Shown here: piece by piece, positions 45,346 through 55,488 of the stretch
Numbering within the stretch: the stretch's first letter is position 1
Layout: the number at the start of each line of letters is the position of its first letter
Source: Plazaster borealis
Lineage: Eukaryota; Echinodermata; Asteroidea; Forcipulatida; Labidiasteridae
Direction: 5' to 3'
DNA length: 64,000 bases
Assembly (NCBI GenBank): GCA_021014325.1
Contig: CM037472.1
Span: 17,345,063-17,409,062, forward strand
Notes under the pieces: generated by a model
What the model was told of the DNA's origin: nothing
What the model saw: the letters and a program-made list of their open reading frames with translations, nothing else
Databases searched by the model: none
Made by a program: the position numbers and the translations under genes

Positions 45346-45476
45346 TTTTGTCCGACTCGTCTAAATCTTCATGGCAACGGCCAGGACGTCATCAGCAATC
45401 TGCGACATACCCCGAGGGGAATCGTGAACGAGGGAATCCTCCCCCATTTGCCACGCCCACCAGTCACTATCGAGTG
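45346..45476 (+). CDS. SIPA1L: SIPA1L-family protein, C-terminal half, exon B
   Basis: 131 bases, phase 1 in and phase 0 out (donor GTGAGT). Encodes VLSDSSKSSWQRPGRHQQSA and then a proline-containing PPPFATPTSHYRV end. SKSSWQR resembles the STPSWQR phrase in vertebrate SIPA1L1 at the equivalent location. Disordered sequence with no known fold. Confidence 0.8.
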
Positions 45477-45910
45477 GTGAGTCAAGAAATACTCAATCTT
45501 TATCTATTGTTCTATTGAACTTAGCTTGAAAATGTACTTGGTCAAAACTAAAGTGTTAATTCCAGCCTGAATGACCTGAAAGTTGATATGATGTGAAAGT
45601 GATTCTCAGTCGAACCCGGAAATGGTTTTTTCAGCATTTTTTTTTCATCATTCATTTCTTTAAAGCTATAGATTCTTACTTGGAATGGAAAAGCTTTAAT
45701 GTGGGTAATTATATAAATTATATGGAATAATGTCGGTAATTATATCAGTCGTCCTGAAAAGAATTTACATTTGAAATACTGTCCAATGCTTAAGTTAATT
45801 GTACATTTACATCAATTCTGTGTGTTGAATAACATAATGCACCAATTTAATGGGAACAAACACATCATAAACAGCTTTGGTTCAGCCAAGTTTTTACTTT
45901 CTATCCCAGT

Positions 45911-46100
45911 AAGGCAAGCGGCCTTTCATAAAGCTGCTTAAGCAGCAAATATTGCTTAGAAATTTTCTGCTAAGCAAAAATAAGTAGGATACCAATCACA
46001 AATGGTACATGTGGAATGCTATTTTGGCTGGTTACCTTATTCTGGTAAGCATATTTTTTTGTGCTTAGCTAGTTTAAACAGCTCTATGAAATTGGGCCCA
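45911..46100. mobile_element. GGGCCC-ended inverted-repeat element
   Basis: The left end is eroded (GCGGCCTTTCATAAAGCTGC), the right end CTATGAAATTGGGCCCA is intact. It shares AGGATACCAATCACAAATGG and TTTGGCTGG with other copies. It directly abuts the repeat at 46102. Confidence 0.75.
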
Positions 46101-46101
46101 G

Positions 46102-46195
46102 GTCAGAATCAAGCGACTTCGGTTATGGCTATTGCTGTTGGCTGCAGCTGAGAATTGAGCCATCTAAGCCACTGCCAAAGCCATCAGTTCGGATA
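46102..46195 (+). mobile_element. GTCC...GGACGC-family MITE, diverged short copy
   Basis: GTCAGAATCAAGCGACTTCG to CATCAGTTCGGAT, with TGGCTATTGC and CCACTGCCAAAGCCAT blocks corresponding to 13030-13145 (reversed). It is about 20 bp shorter than the intact copy. Confidence 0.55.
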
Positions 46196-47205
46196 TGGCA
46201 TATCATTGGAAACATGTGTTAAGTTAAAAGCTTTTTTTAAAAAGTCTGTGAACAATTTATACTGGATTTGGTCCAGCTGTCTTTGAAATAAAATTGCCTG
46301 AGACAGACACAGGAGTTAAATGCCATCCTGTGACATCATTGAATGTCAACTTGGCACAAAAAACCCCACTAAGTGATACAATAAGAATATATGCAATATT
46401 AAAGCTATGCCTGGTCAACAGAGGGCTCCCTTCATGTAGGGATGTAGACTGAGACTGGTCATTGCCCTGTCTAGCATTTTGAATGGGAAATTGTGCAGGG
46501 GTGTCTTGGACACTGTCTCGTAAGTTGTAATGCAGGGAAGTAGAGATTCCTGTAGAATAGCTTGCATAGTTACTTTATGACATGGCGACCATGTACTGGG
46601 AGTTCATTATTCTGGTAAATAATGCTTGTTTTTAAAGGCATGGAATGAATCAATAATGAAGCAAAATTTGTTTTGACAAATATTGTCAAAATGTTGCATC
46701 AAAGAATAATGGTCATCCGATACGCTGGGAATGTATTTTACGGCTTATATTTGGATAAGTTATCATATAAACAATTATAAGATTTGTTTCCCATTACCAA
46801 TGCATGATTATAACACTCTGTATTTTTAGATAAAAAAAACCCTTTATGAAGATTATAATTATGATTTTTTCAAAAGTTCTTTGTGGCAACAACCAACTGG
46901 CACCTCATGTCAGAGATGTAGCCACGACCTCGAGCATAAAGTATAGATGCTCTTGTTAACATTTGATATAATGTGCAGGCTCCGTGTAAATCTTTTTAGG
47001 GAACATCAAAAAATTATGAGGAATCTTAGGAATTCATCCTGCATTCCCTGGTCACTTCTCTTCCAGATGTCATTAATTTTATTATGAACTTTTAACATTT
47101 ACAAAAATTCATTCATGAATATCAGTTAACAGATTTAGCTGTAAGAAATGAAAGGCCAGTGCACACTGTAAACTCGTTTTCTTCCCCTTTCATTTCTCTT
47201 TCTAG

Positions 47206-47846
47206 CCCTCGAAACACACAACCGGTGGGGACTCTCTTGGAATGACGAACAATGATGAGAAATGGTACGATACCCATGATGACCTCAATGGTTACCACGA
47301 CAGCCGCATTGCCTCGTCACATGACAACGTCGCCGAGCCGAGCTACAGCATGGTACCTGTAAGCGTACCAGTTCAACACAGTATCCCTGGGGAGTATAGA
47401 GACAGTGAACTGTATGGCAAGCCTGAACGTTATAGTCCAACGGAGCATTTATACCCTGAGCAGCGTACACCGGCTGAGTTGGAACAGCAGCATCTGCAGC
47501 AGCAGCAGAGGGTCGGTAGGCCGGCTCCGATAACCAGCAACCTCAACCTCCCCACGGCGAGCAGCTCCAATCTGAGCGACGTCTCGCTGCACTCTCACTC
47601 AACACACTCCAGCGGATCAAGTCAACGAGGAGGTGACTATCGAGAGATGGGGAGTCTTCGATCTCATGGGGGCAGTCTACCGCGCACTTCCATGGTTACC
47701 AGAAGTCCCGAGCAGAGCCGTAGGAATACGGTACACGGCACTGGACCTAGGGATTATATGAGTAGTGGACACAGGAGAGCTGGTCCCTCCGCTTCATCCA
47801 GTAGTAGTATTAGTGAAAGCAGCACTAGTCCAAGAATCGCTCGCAG
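47206..47846 (+). CDS. SIPA1L: SIPA1L-family protein, C-terminal half, exon C
   Basis: 641 bases, phase 0 in (acceptor TTTCTAG) and phase 2 out (donor GTGAGT), about 213 codons. It begins PSKHTTGGDSLGMTNNDEKW; NDEKWYD is close to the SDEKWYD motif of vertebrate SIPA1L1 and is the best family marker here. It continues with a tyrosine-rich stretch (SELYGKPERYSP, EHLYPEQ), a short glutamine run (HLQQQQR) and a Ser-rich end (ASSSSSISESS). Disordered scaffold region, probably heavily phosphorylated in the family; no enzyme motif. Confidence 0.88.
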
Positions 47847-48450
47847 GTGAGTTTCCTACAATGAGTTCTGAGAGGTTCTTTTTTTTTGCTTCCGGTTGAA
47901 GGAATTATCATCAAATTTAGAGAAGAAAAGGACAAAAACTTGTTAATACTTGATGTTTGCATTTGGTTAAAGGGAGTGCACAACATTAGCAAGATTGAAA
48001 ATATATTTACATTCACAGATTTGCACACAAGAAACATGGTATTAAGATGGTCATGGTGGAAAACTTCCCTTGAAATAGTTTTGCCTGAAATGCTATAGTT
48101 TTTTAGAACAATGGTTAAACCAATTAGGTTTGATCTTGCGAGACCAAAACTTGTTGATGTTCTAGAATGGTGAAAACGTATCAGGTTTTTTTTCACTATT
48201 TTTGTGTAACTCCAAGTACCAATTGAAGCCTAGATTTGTGCAGGGTTTTTTCATGTATGTTGGGTCACATCAAGTGCAGATAGTGGTCGTTGAAAATTAC
48301 CAATGTTGTCCGTGTGCTTTAAGCAAAGCATGCTACAATGTACTTGTTTCTCTACAGTATGATAAACTTTCTAGAAATACAAGATTACAAGCTTTTAGGC
48401 TATGCAACTGTTCAACATTTTACAAATTCAATTTTATATATGCTTTGCAG
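47847..48450 (+). other. Intron C of the SIPA1L C-terminal part
   Basis: Phase 2 intron. More than half is a TTTAAAGG-type element (47967-48322). Confidence 0.85.
47967..48322 (+). mobile_element. TTTAAAGG-ended element in intron C
   Basis: Starts TTAAAGGGAGTGCACAACAT and ends ACCAATGTTGTCCGTGTGCT then TTAA. Landmarks GGTCATGGTGGAAAACTTCC and GGTTTGATCTTGCGAGACC match 9941-10294 and 18789-19135. Confidence 0.75.
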
Positions 48451-48631
48451 AAGAACAACAGAGGTCCGAAGTTCCAATGATTCGCTGAATACCCGACTCC
48501 GCCAGGGTCTGGCAGGGACCAAATCACTGCCTGCAAGCAACGAGGTCCAGGAAAACCTCCGAAAACTAATCGCGCCCGAGTCTCTCAACATCGAGCCGTC
48601 CAAGGCTGCATCCACCTCAGCGGGACCACAG
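48451..48631 (+). CDS. SIPA1L: SIPA1L-family protein, C-terminal half, exon D (short form)
   Basis: 181 bases, phase 2 in (acceptor TGCTTTGCAG) and phase 0 out (donor GTGAAT at 48632). Encodes RRTTEVRSSNDSLNTRLRQG then SNEVQENLRKLIAPESLN. The pattern E-x-x-L-R/K-K-L-I-x-x-E-S is the conserved IEEDLKKLIDLES helix of vertebrate SIPA1L1, the start of the SPAR_C region. A second, downstream donor at 48878 is also in phase (see findings). Confidence 0.88.
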
Positions 48632-49664
48632 GTGAATAGGAAGGCCATCACATCATCAGTCTCACCATCATCTCTTGGCTCTCCTCCGACTTTCTCTTTT
48701 CCTCCACCACCCTCTAGCACCCCTCCGCCCCTCCCTTACTGCGCCCAGCTTCCCCCTCTTCCACCTAAGCCCATTTTCTCTCACTCTCTCCCCATCCACT
48801 TTGGTTCAAGGGTTCCTCAGAGGAGTCGTTCTCTGACTCGTTTTCGGGATGCCTTCCTTGGTTTCCCGAATGTCTGGGTAAATATGCTAATCTCACTCTT
48901 AGCTGTGGTTGTTGTTTGGGCTGATGTGTTCCTGAGTGGCATTCCTGGTTTTGTTTTGCTCTCCAGTAGGTCTTCCTCTTTTGCATGCTGGGTTTGTAAA
49001 ATTCCCTTCTTTTCAAGTGTTGGGGAACATCCAAAAAGGTTTAGTTGCGCTAACTATGAATAAGAAGTTTCTTTATCAGAGATTGAATTACTTAAATGCC
49101 ATTATTTTAAGGGGAAAAAAAAGTCATATCTGAAAAGATTTCTTTCTCTATAATCCTGCTGTGTAGGTTTTCTATTGAGTCTTAAGACTTCAGCTATGTA
49201 AGATACGAAAAGAGCGCAAATCATGGGCAAAGAATCAACCGTCATGTCAAAATTTCCTTGAAAATACACTGTTTCTTTTGCATTTTTATTTCACTTCTTT
49301 CTTCTCTCTTTTTCTCTATTTCTCTCTTGTATTATATTTTCAAAATGTTGCTTAACCTTAGGACTAGTTACTGCAATCCTGACATTAAAAAATTGTGAAC
49401 TTTCTTTACTGTTAGTATGTTACTGGCTGAATCTGAGGTGTTTGTTTTAAATGCTAAAATGCATGAAACGTTCGGAGTTGTTTATATTACTGCTGTGATG
49501 TATTTTTTAAATGAAAGTTGTTGCGAAAACTGCATACAAACGCAATTATCCCAATTACATTTATTCCTTCTGAAATCCCAAGAAGAATCTATCTGTTCTG
49601 CTGTTGTCATTTTCCGACAACTGCTCAATAAAATGACGTGGAATTAACCCCTGTTGCCTTACAG
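48632..49664 (+). other. Intron D, with an optional in-frame exon extension at its start
   Basis: If the 48632 donor is used, this is a 1,033-base phase 0 intron. The first 246 bases stay open in the exon D frame and end at another donor (GTAAAT, 48878), also phase 0, so they may be an alternative exon extension. The remainder is AT-rich without features. Confidence 0.6.
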
Positions 49665-49869
49665 GCCAACCCATCGAGGGACCATGCTCAGGCCGGCAGG
49701 CCTGGCCCTCTTCATCGCACCTACTCTGATGAGAGTATCGCAGCTGGGGGTGGGCCATACAATCGAATTCCTCGCAGGGATAGCTACGACATGGACAGCC
49801 ATAACGACGTTTTGTTTACGAGTTCCAACTCCGAGCTCCAGAACGCACAGGCACCCGACAACTACAAAG
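49665..49869 (+). CDS. SIPA1L: SIPA1L-family protein, C-terminal half, exon E
   Basis: 205 bases, phase 0 in (acceptor CCTTACAG) and phase 1 out (donor GTATTG). Encodes ANPSRDHAQAGRPGPLHRTY SDESI followed by YNRIPRRDSYD and SHNDVLFTSSNSELQ. LHRTYSDESI and NDVLFTSS correspond to LHRTLSDESI and NDVLFSST in vertebrate SIPA1L1, in the same order, within the SPAR_C domain. This is the strongest single piece of evidence for the family. Confidence 0.93.
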
Positions 49870-51141
49870 GTATTGGAAGCCATTTTAACGCATAGCACTC
49901 TTCTTCCATTTGTTGATTTCATTTTGAAGTACAAGTATCAACATTGTCTTTCTTTCATAAATATGACCTATCACTGATGTTTTGTTTCTGTGTTAACAAT
50001 CACATACTTTCCTGAATGTTGAAATATAACAACCATTATGGCTTGTTCCTACATGGAGCATTTGCATACAGCCCACTATCATTCAGCAAGTAACAATTGA
50101 CTAGTGTATTTTCATTCACTGATATGCATTCCCATCATAAATCCCCCCCCTTCAGTCCTACTCCAGCTTTTAAGAATTACTCTACCAAAGTGGTTCCAGC
50201 TTTTATTTATTTTATTTACCAGTGTCTTAATGATAAAATATGGGAGTTGAGTACCAGTGAAGGGACCGTGTCCCTGAGGTTGGTGCAAGGTAGTCGACCA
50301 ATGGGAACTGACTAGGAACTCGATAGACCACTTTCAAATTTATAGGATTCTTCTACAAATACTGTTTACCTATATTTGACAGATTTGACAATGGTTGCTT
50401 GAACTTGATATTGACCCCATGCACGAAGCACAGCGCACTTACATGAGCCTGTCCTGTCCCCCATTTTGGAAGTTGAAATGTCATGAAACGAATTGATCCC
50501 CAAAATGGTGGAAATAATGGACGCACATTTTGCAAAGGTGCGTTCCACGTCAATACTGTAGATTGTAACAGGTAAAAAGCACAATACCCAGATGGACCAA
50601 TGCACGGAAAGGATAACTGAAAAACTATTAACCTTCTCCCAAAACCTGTGCTTACATTAGCTGTATCATCAGGTGTTTAACTCATTTGCATGAATTTCCT
50701 TTGATTTTTATCTCCACCAAGCCTTACGATTCAAAGCACAACAACCGTTAAGGACTAACAAGGGGAAAAAAAGTAGGTTGTGATCATTGTGTGTAAATGC
50801 AGTCTAATACCTGTCCATGCTTTGTCTGATTGAACGCTGTCTTGGATCATGTTATAACAACCAGAAATTATGCATGTATTTGACTACTCTATTGCGTTTA
50901 CTTTGATAAAACTAAGAATTTAAATGAGTGGCGATTCTCTTCTTAAGTAAGACCAGGACTAAGGTTTCCTTTGGAAAGAACATTTTAGAAATACAAATTC
51001 AACTAAAACATGGTTTTGTATTTATTCAAGTTTTGTATCAGTCTAGAAAAATAAACTTGTTCAAGATTGAAAATGTTTATTTTTTTTATTTTGAACTGTC
51101 ATTTTTTTGAAAATTGACTATCAGAATGATGGATAAGTTCT

Positions 51142-51334
51142 AGGCCCAAATTTATAATGCTGTTTAGCAGAAAATGCTGCTTAGCAAATTTCTTTGCTAA
51201 GCAAAAAATGAGTGCGGCACCGGTGACAACAGTATAAACTTTATGGATTGTTGGCTGGTAACCCGCTTCTGCTAAGCAAGATTTTTCTGTGCTTAGCACG
51301 TTTTTGTGCTGACAGGCTTTATGAAATTGGGCCC
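51142..51334. mobile_element. GGGCCC-ended inverted-repeat element, CTAAGCA type
   Basis: AGGCCCAAATTTATAATGCT at the left and CTTTATGAAATTGGGCCC at the right. The interior has TGCTAAGCAAAAAATGAG and GTTGGCTGGTAACCCGCTTC. Confidence 0.8.
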
Positions 51335-51686
51335 TGGTCTGTTTCTTTTAACTCTTGCAAAGATCACAAAGTTTTTGTTTTGTAAAGAACCATTTGCATA
51401 TGCTACCATAGCTGATGCCAGACATTGAGTAGGCTGACATGTGTTGGTGTCATACAACTGATCTGTCGGTTAATGATGTGCCAATGTTTTACCTCAATGA
51501 GGGGAGCTGTTTGAGTGTGTGATGTCATGTGCTAGGGGTCTCTTGCAGTGTGTTGCACGTTGTACAATCCTTCCAAGTTCCTCGATCAATCCATGGCATT
51601 GCTGACTTGGATATTGCAGATGTAGATGTTTGTTTGAATTTATTATCAGGGCTCCAAATAACCACTTGACCACTGGCCACAGTCTA

Positions 51687-51808
51687 GGGCCCAATTTCAT
51701 GGCTTTGCTTACTGCAGAATTCTGTGCTTACAGCCCATAGAACTATGTGCTTTACAGGGCGACGTAAGCGCAGAATTCAGCAGTAAGCAGAGCCATGAAA
51801 TTGGCCCA
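51687..51808. mobile_element. GGGCCC-ended element, short GCTTAC-type copy with long inverted ends
   Basis: 122 bp in which roughly the first and last 40 bases are inverted copies: GGGCCCAATTTCATGGCTTT on the left against GGGCCAATTTCATGGCTCTG on the reversed right. It looks like an internally deleted version of 52005-52231 and 58661-58917. Confidence 0.85.
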
Positions 51809-52004
51809 GTAGCTTTAGCATTTGTCCAGTAACCACACAACCAAACAAGTGCAGTCCAAGTGTTTTTTCTAAACATACTTTAAGCAATTATGTTTTAAAA
51901 AGGAAGAAAGAATTTACAAGTTGTAAGGAATATTTCAGGTCCGGTGGAAGCTGTGAGCTACCGGTGCTGAGGTCCAGTGGATATTTTCTTGAAATTTCAT
52001 GACT

Positions 52005-52231
52005 CTGCTGAATTTTGCGCTTGCGATCACCATTCTCCCCTTACTGTGCAAGCGCCGATTTTTTGCGCTAGCTGTGTAAGCGAAGAATGCCTAGTAACGT
52101 GGAGTTCGCACTCACACAAGCGAAAATTCCCTGCTTACCTGTGAAATATGCTTGACGTAAGCGCGGAATTCCCTGCTTCCGTAAGCGCCGATTCTTTGCT
52201 TATGTTAAGCAGAGCCATGAGATTGGGCCCA
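52005..52231. mobile_element. GGGCCC-ended element, GCTTAC type
   Basis: Right end GCAGAGCCATGAGATTGGGC CC; left end CATGACTCTGCTGAATTTTG lacks the outermost bases. It shares TGCGATCACCATTCT, GCTAGCTGTGTAAGCGAAGA and CTTGACGTAAGCGCGGAATT with 58661-58917, about 85 percent alike by eye. Confidence 0.8.
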
Positions 52232-52845
52232 GATCTTGTATGCAGCCCTCTAGTTTTTCCTCTCAACCTAAGGCCATTTCTGAAAGTAGTCTGGTCTCTT
52301 TGCTTGCTGTGAGAGTCAATATTCACGATCGTTTAAATGTGTGCAGGGAACATGACCAGAAATGATCGCATCATGATAAAGATTGAATCTTAAAGATCCA
52401 GTGTGTTGTTTTATGTTGTTCTTATTTTTTGTTGTTCTTATTTTTTGTTGAATTGATTTTTGCTTTTTCTCATTACTGTATGTAAAAGCCTACTTCTCTT
52501 AAATGTTTTTTTGTGCTAAAAAAAGTGTGATTAGTGTCTATTTCACTGTAGAATTTGAGAGCTTTTGAATGACCTGCCTGGCCCAATAATCTGTTATTTC
52601 AGTTTATTACTGGAGAATCTGAAAATCAGGGAGTTTTTTCTTAAAGATGTGCAATCCCCACTTCCCCTTTCACATCACAAATGATTTTGTGTTTGTAATA
52701 ATCCGATCTCCGACCTGGAACTAAAGTAGAGGTTGTAACTACCCGTACCCTGGCACCATTTTAATAAGACCAATTTTCATCCCTCGCATCTCGGATTAAA
52801 AAAATTATGAGGCTCAACCACCGTGATCTTTTTAACCACTTACAG

Positions 52846-52986
52846 AGCCCAGGAAGAGCAAGGATGACCTCAATGCTAACAATAACCGAGGAACATCCAA
52901 CCCATCCCTGTTTCCCCTGCCGGACTCTGCGGCTAATCTTGATTGGCATAATCTGGTGGAGACGGCCAACGCTTTTCAGGATACTG
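52846..52986 (+). CDS. SIPA1L: SIPA1L-family protein, C-terminal half, exon F (last one visible)
   Basis: 141 bases, phase 1 in (acceptor CACTTACAG); likely donor GTGGGT at 52987, phase 1. Encodes EPRKSKDDLNANNNRGTSNP then SLFPLPDSAANLDWHNLVET and ANAFQDT. PLPDxAAxLDWxNLVxxAxA(F/Y) is nearly identical to vertebrate SIPA1L1 and lies in SPAR_C. If the donor is ignored the frame stops at once (GG-TAG). The remaining family C-terminus, a leucine-zipper-like coiled coil, should follow but was not found in the next 11 kb. Confidence 0.9.
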
Positions 52987-54039
52987 GTGGGTAGTCTTTA
53001 TAACTGAACTAATCTCGGTGAATATTGTGAAAGTAACCTAACCTCGGAGTTGATGGTTAAGAGGCATGAAGCTGTTAGATATCCTTTTGGATTCCATACC
53101 CGAGCGCCTTCATTTTATATTTGGTGTCATTTTGTAAAATTTGTCCACATCTGTGATGAAGTAAATTTCAGACTTTGCCTTGTAAATGAAGAATGCTGTA
53201 TTTTTCTCCAAATTAAATAAGTCATGCTCTCTGATCTACTTCTTTAGCACTGAGGATACTGTTCTCAAAAGCTCCTTGGAATCTATAATTCCAGGGGTTA
53301 TCAAAAGGTGGAAATCATTTCAATGTACCACCTAACATCTGGACCCCAGTTTTAGACTTTTTGTCAGCAATGACTCTCACACCTGAGTAAAAAGGCTGTA
53401 GAAATGCTGGGTTGGGTTGCTCAGTTTGGTCATAAGTTAAAGAGGGTTGTACATCTGTGACAAATAAATGTTTATTTGGGGGAAACAAAATGTGGTTCAG
53501 GAACACTGGATTGGCAACCCAGTCTGTTTTCAATGCACAAAAACAACAAGCAGTGAGGGATAGTTTTCCACGCAGTGGAGTTGATCTCTCGCACGTGTCT
53601 TTACTTTAAACAGAGTCCAGTCAACAAGTTCTCTATACTTCACATCAACCCGGTTTTGTTTCCCCACTTGAAATAGTGCTCAACGAACGAACCTCTATAT
53701 ATAAACTCCCAAAAGGTGCTGACACAAATCGTTGGCACACATTTTTACGCCACGTCATTAAGATAGCAGAACGTATGAGAGTCACCACACCCATTCAGCT
53801 TACTTGGTAATTTATAATATCTTCATTAACCACTCGCCTTATAAGGGCAGGTTTGTCTACAGTTCCTCCCTTCCATTAGGCTGTTAACAGTTCATGTCTT
53901 CCCTGGTCCCCATGTGTATTGAACGCCAGGGAGATTATTGATAGTTACCGAAGGATATCAGTTAGCGAGGGAAGCGTTTGGCTTAGAGATTGATTTCCTG
54001 TGTGACTTGGGATACATTCGGATTCATTTCTTGTTGTAC

Positions 54040-54665
54040 CCCCCTCGTGCTGGATTAGTTATGTAGTACCACCTCATGCAGGATTGGTTAGTAGTACCAC
54101 CTCATGCAGGATTGGTTAGTAGTACCACCTCGTGCTGGATTGGTTATGTAGTACCACCTCATGCTGGATTGGTTATGTAGTACCACCTGGTGCTGGATTG
54201 GATTGGTTATGCAGTACCACCTTGCACTGGATTGGTTACGTAGTTTTACCTCTTGCTGGATTGGTTATGTAGTACCACCTCGTGCTGGATTGGTTATGTA
54301 GTACCACCTCGTGCTTGATTGGTTATGTAGTACCACCTCGTGCTTGATTGGTTATGTAGTACCACCTCATGCTGGATTGGTTATGTAGTACCACCTCGTG
54401 CTGGATTGGTTATGTAGTACCACCTTGTGCTGGATTGGATTGGTTATGTAGTACCACCTTGCACTGGATTGGTTACGTAGTACCACCTCGTGCTGGATTG
54501 GTTACGTAGTACCACCTCGTGCTGGATTGGTTACGTAGTACCACCTCGTGCTGGATTGGTTATGAAGTACCACCTCGTGCGGGTTTGGTTAAGTAGTACC
54601 ACCCCGTGCTGGATTGGTTATGTACACAATGTAGTACCACCTTGTCCTGGATTGGTTATGTATTG
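54040..54665. repeat. 29-bp minisatellite array
   Basis: The unit reads approximately GTAGTACCACCTCGTGCTGG followed by ATTGGTTAT, about 20 copies with occasional GGATTGGATTGG expansions and CATGCAG/CTTGCAC variants. It ends at 54665 with a partial unit. Confidence 0.95.
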
Positions 54666-55238
54666 GTCTGTTACTCTGGGGTGAATGCATTTCATCAATG
54701 TTGGCTAGCCTGCTGTGGAGTGTTCTCTTTAACTCCGTCATCGTTTTGATTGTTTCCTCACAAATTTCCCCCCCCCTTCTGACATTAAATTATGCCTTTG
54801 AGAAGACGGTATAACATGAGGGATGGAAAGTTCTATTTATGCCACGTTTTTTTTCTCAAAAGGATTTGTTTGTCTAGTTCAGGCCATCTTTGTTGCCCCA
54901 TGCCTTGCATTGGTGCCCCTTCAAAAATAAAAATGGCCTTGCCCCATCAAATATGAAATTCCAGGCCTGTTTTTTTTTTGGGGGGGGGGTTCAATTGGAT
55001 GGCCCATTGCAATCACTTCTCTCAAAGTGGACCCATTATAAGTAAAAAGACATCAATATCAATATTAAATACTAAAATACACACAACAAAAATAACATTT
55101 CCAAAGTGATAATTTGGACAATCATTAGCCCTGCATGAACAATTGGATAGACTTGAGTAATGTCTCCCTCTATTCTATTCATCTTAAAGGTGTGCTGGGT
55201 ACACATGCTGCACTTCTAACCTCTTCCTAAAAAGCATG

Positions 55239-55488
55239 CTTAGGGATCGTCCAAAGTTGTCAACATTGTTCTGGTCATACAGAGAGTGCTACTTTTGTGA
55301 ACCCCCCTCCCTCCCCCCAAAGTAGTTCTTATCAACATTTTTTCTGTCAAAATTGATGCACATTATTTTAATATCAACATTTCACACACCTTTTGAAGTC
55401 GTACGTTGTCTCCGATTCCCCTCCCCCTGTCATACTCTTTTTTTTGTATGACTATGAAAATGTTGAAAACTTTGGACGACCCCCTTAG
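55239..55488. mobile_element. Inverted-repeat element with GGGATCGTCCAAAG ends
   Basis: Left end CTTAGGGATCGTCCAAAGTT, right end AACTTTGGACGACCCCCTTA, 250 bp; the interior repeats TCAACATT. Non-coding. Confidence 0.75.

Larger units (their letters stand above)
45477..47205 (+). other. Intron B of the SIPA1L C-terminal part
   Basis: Phase 0 intron. It contains a GGGCCC-type element (45911-46100) directly followed by a GTCC-type MITE remnant (46102-46195); otherwise AT-rich with no feature. Confidence 0.8.
49870..52845 (+). other. Intron E of the SIPA1L C-terminal part
   Basis: Phase 1 intron of about 3 kb. It contains four inverted-repeat elements of GGGCCC type (51142-51334, 51687-51808, 52005-52231) and fragments. 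No missed exon recognised. Confidence 0.75.

Noticed and set aside
54490..54684. 64-codon ORF in the 29-bp array, and 44642-44866 in the 18-bp array
   Set aside because: Both are translations of tandem repeats.
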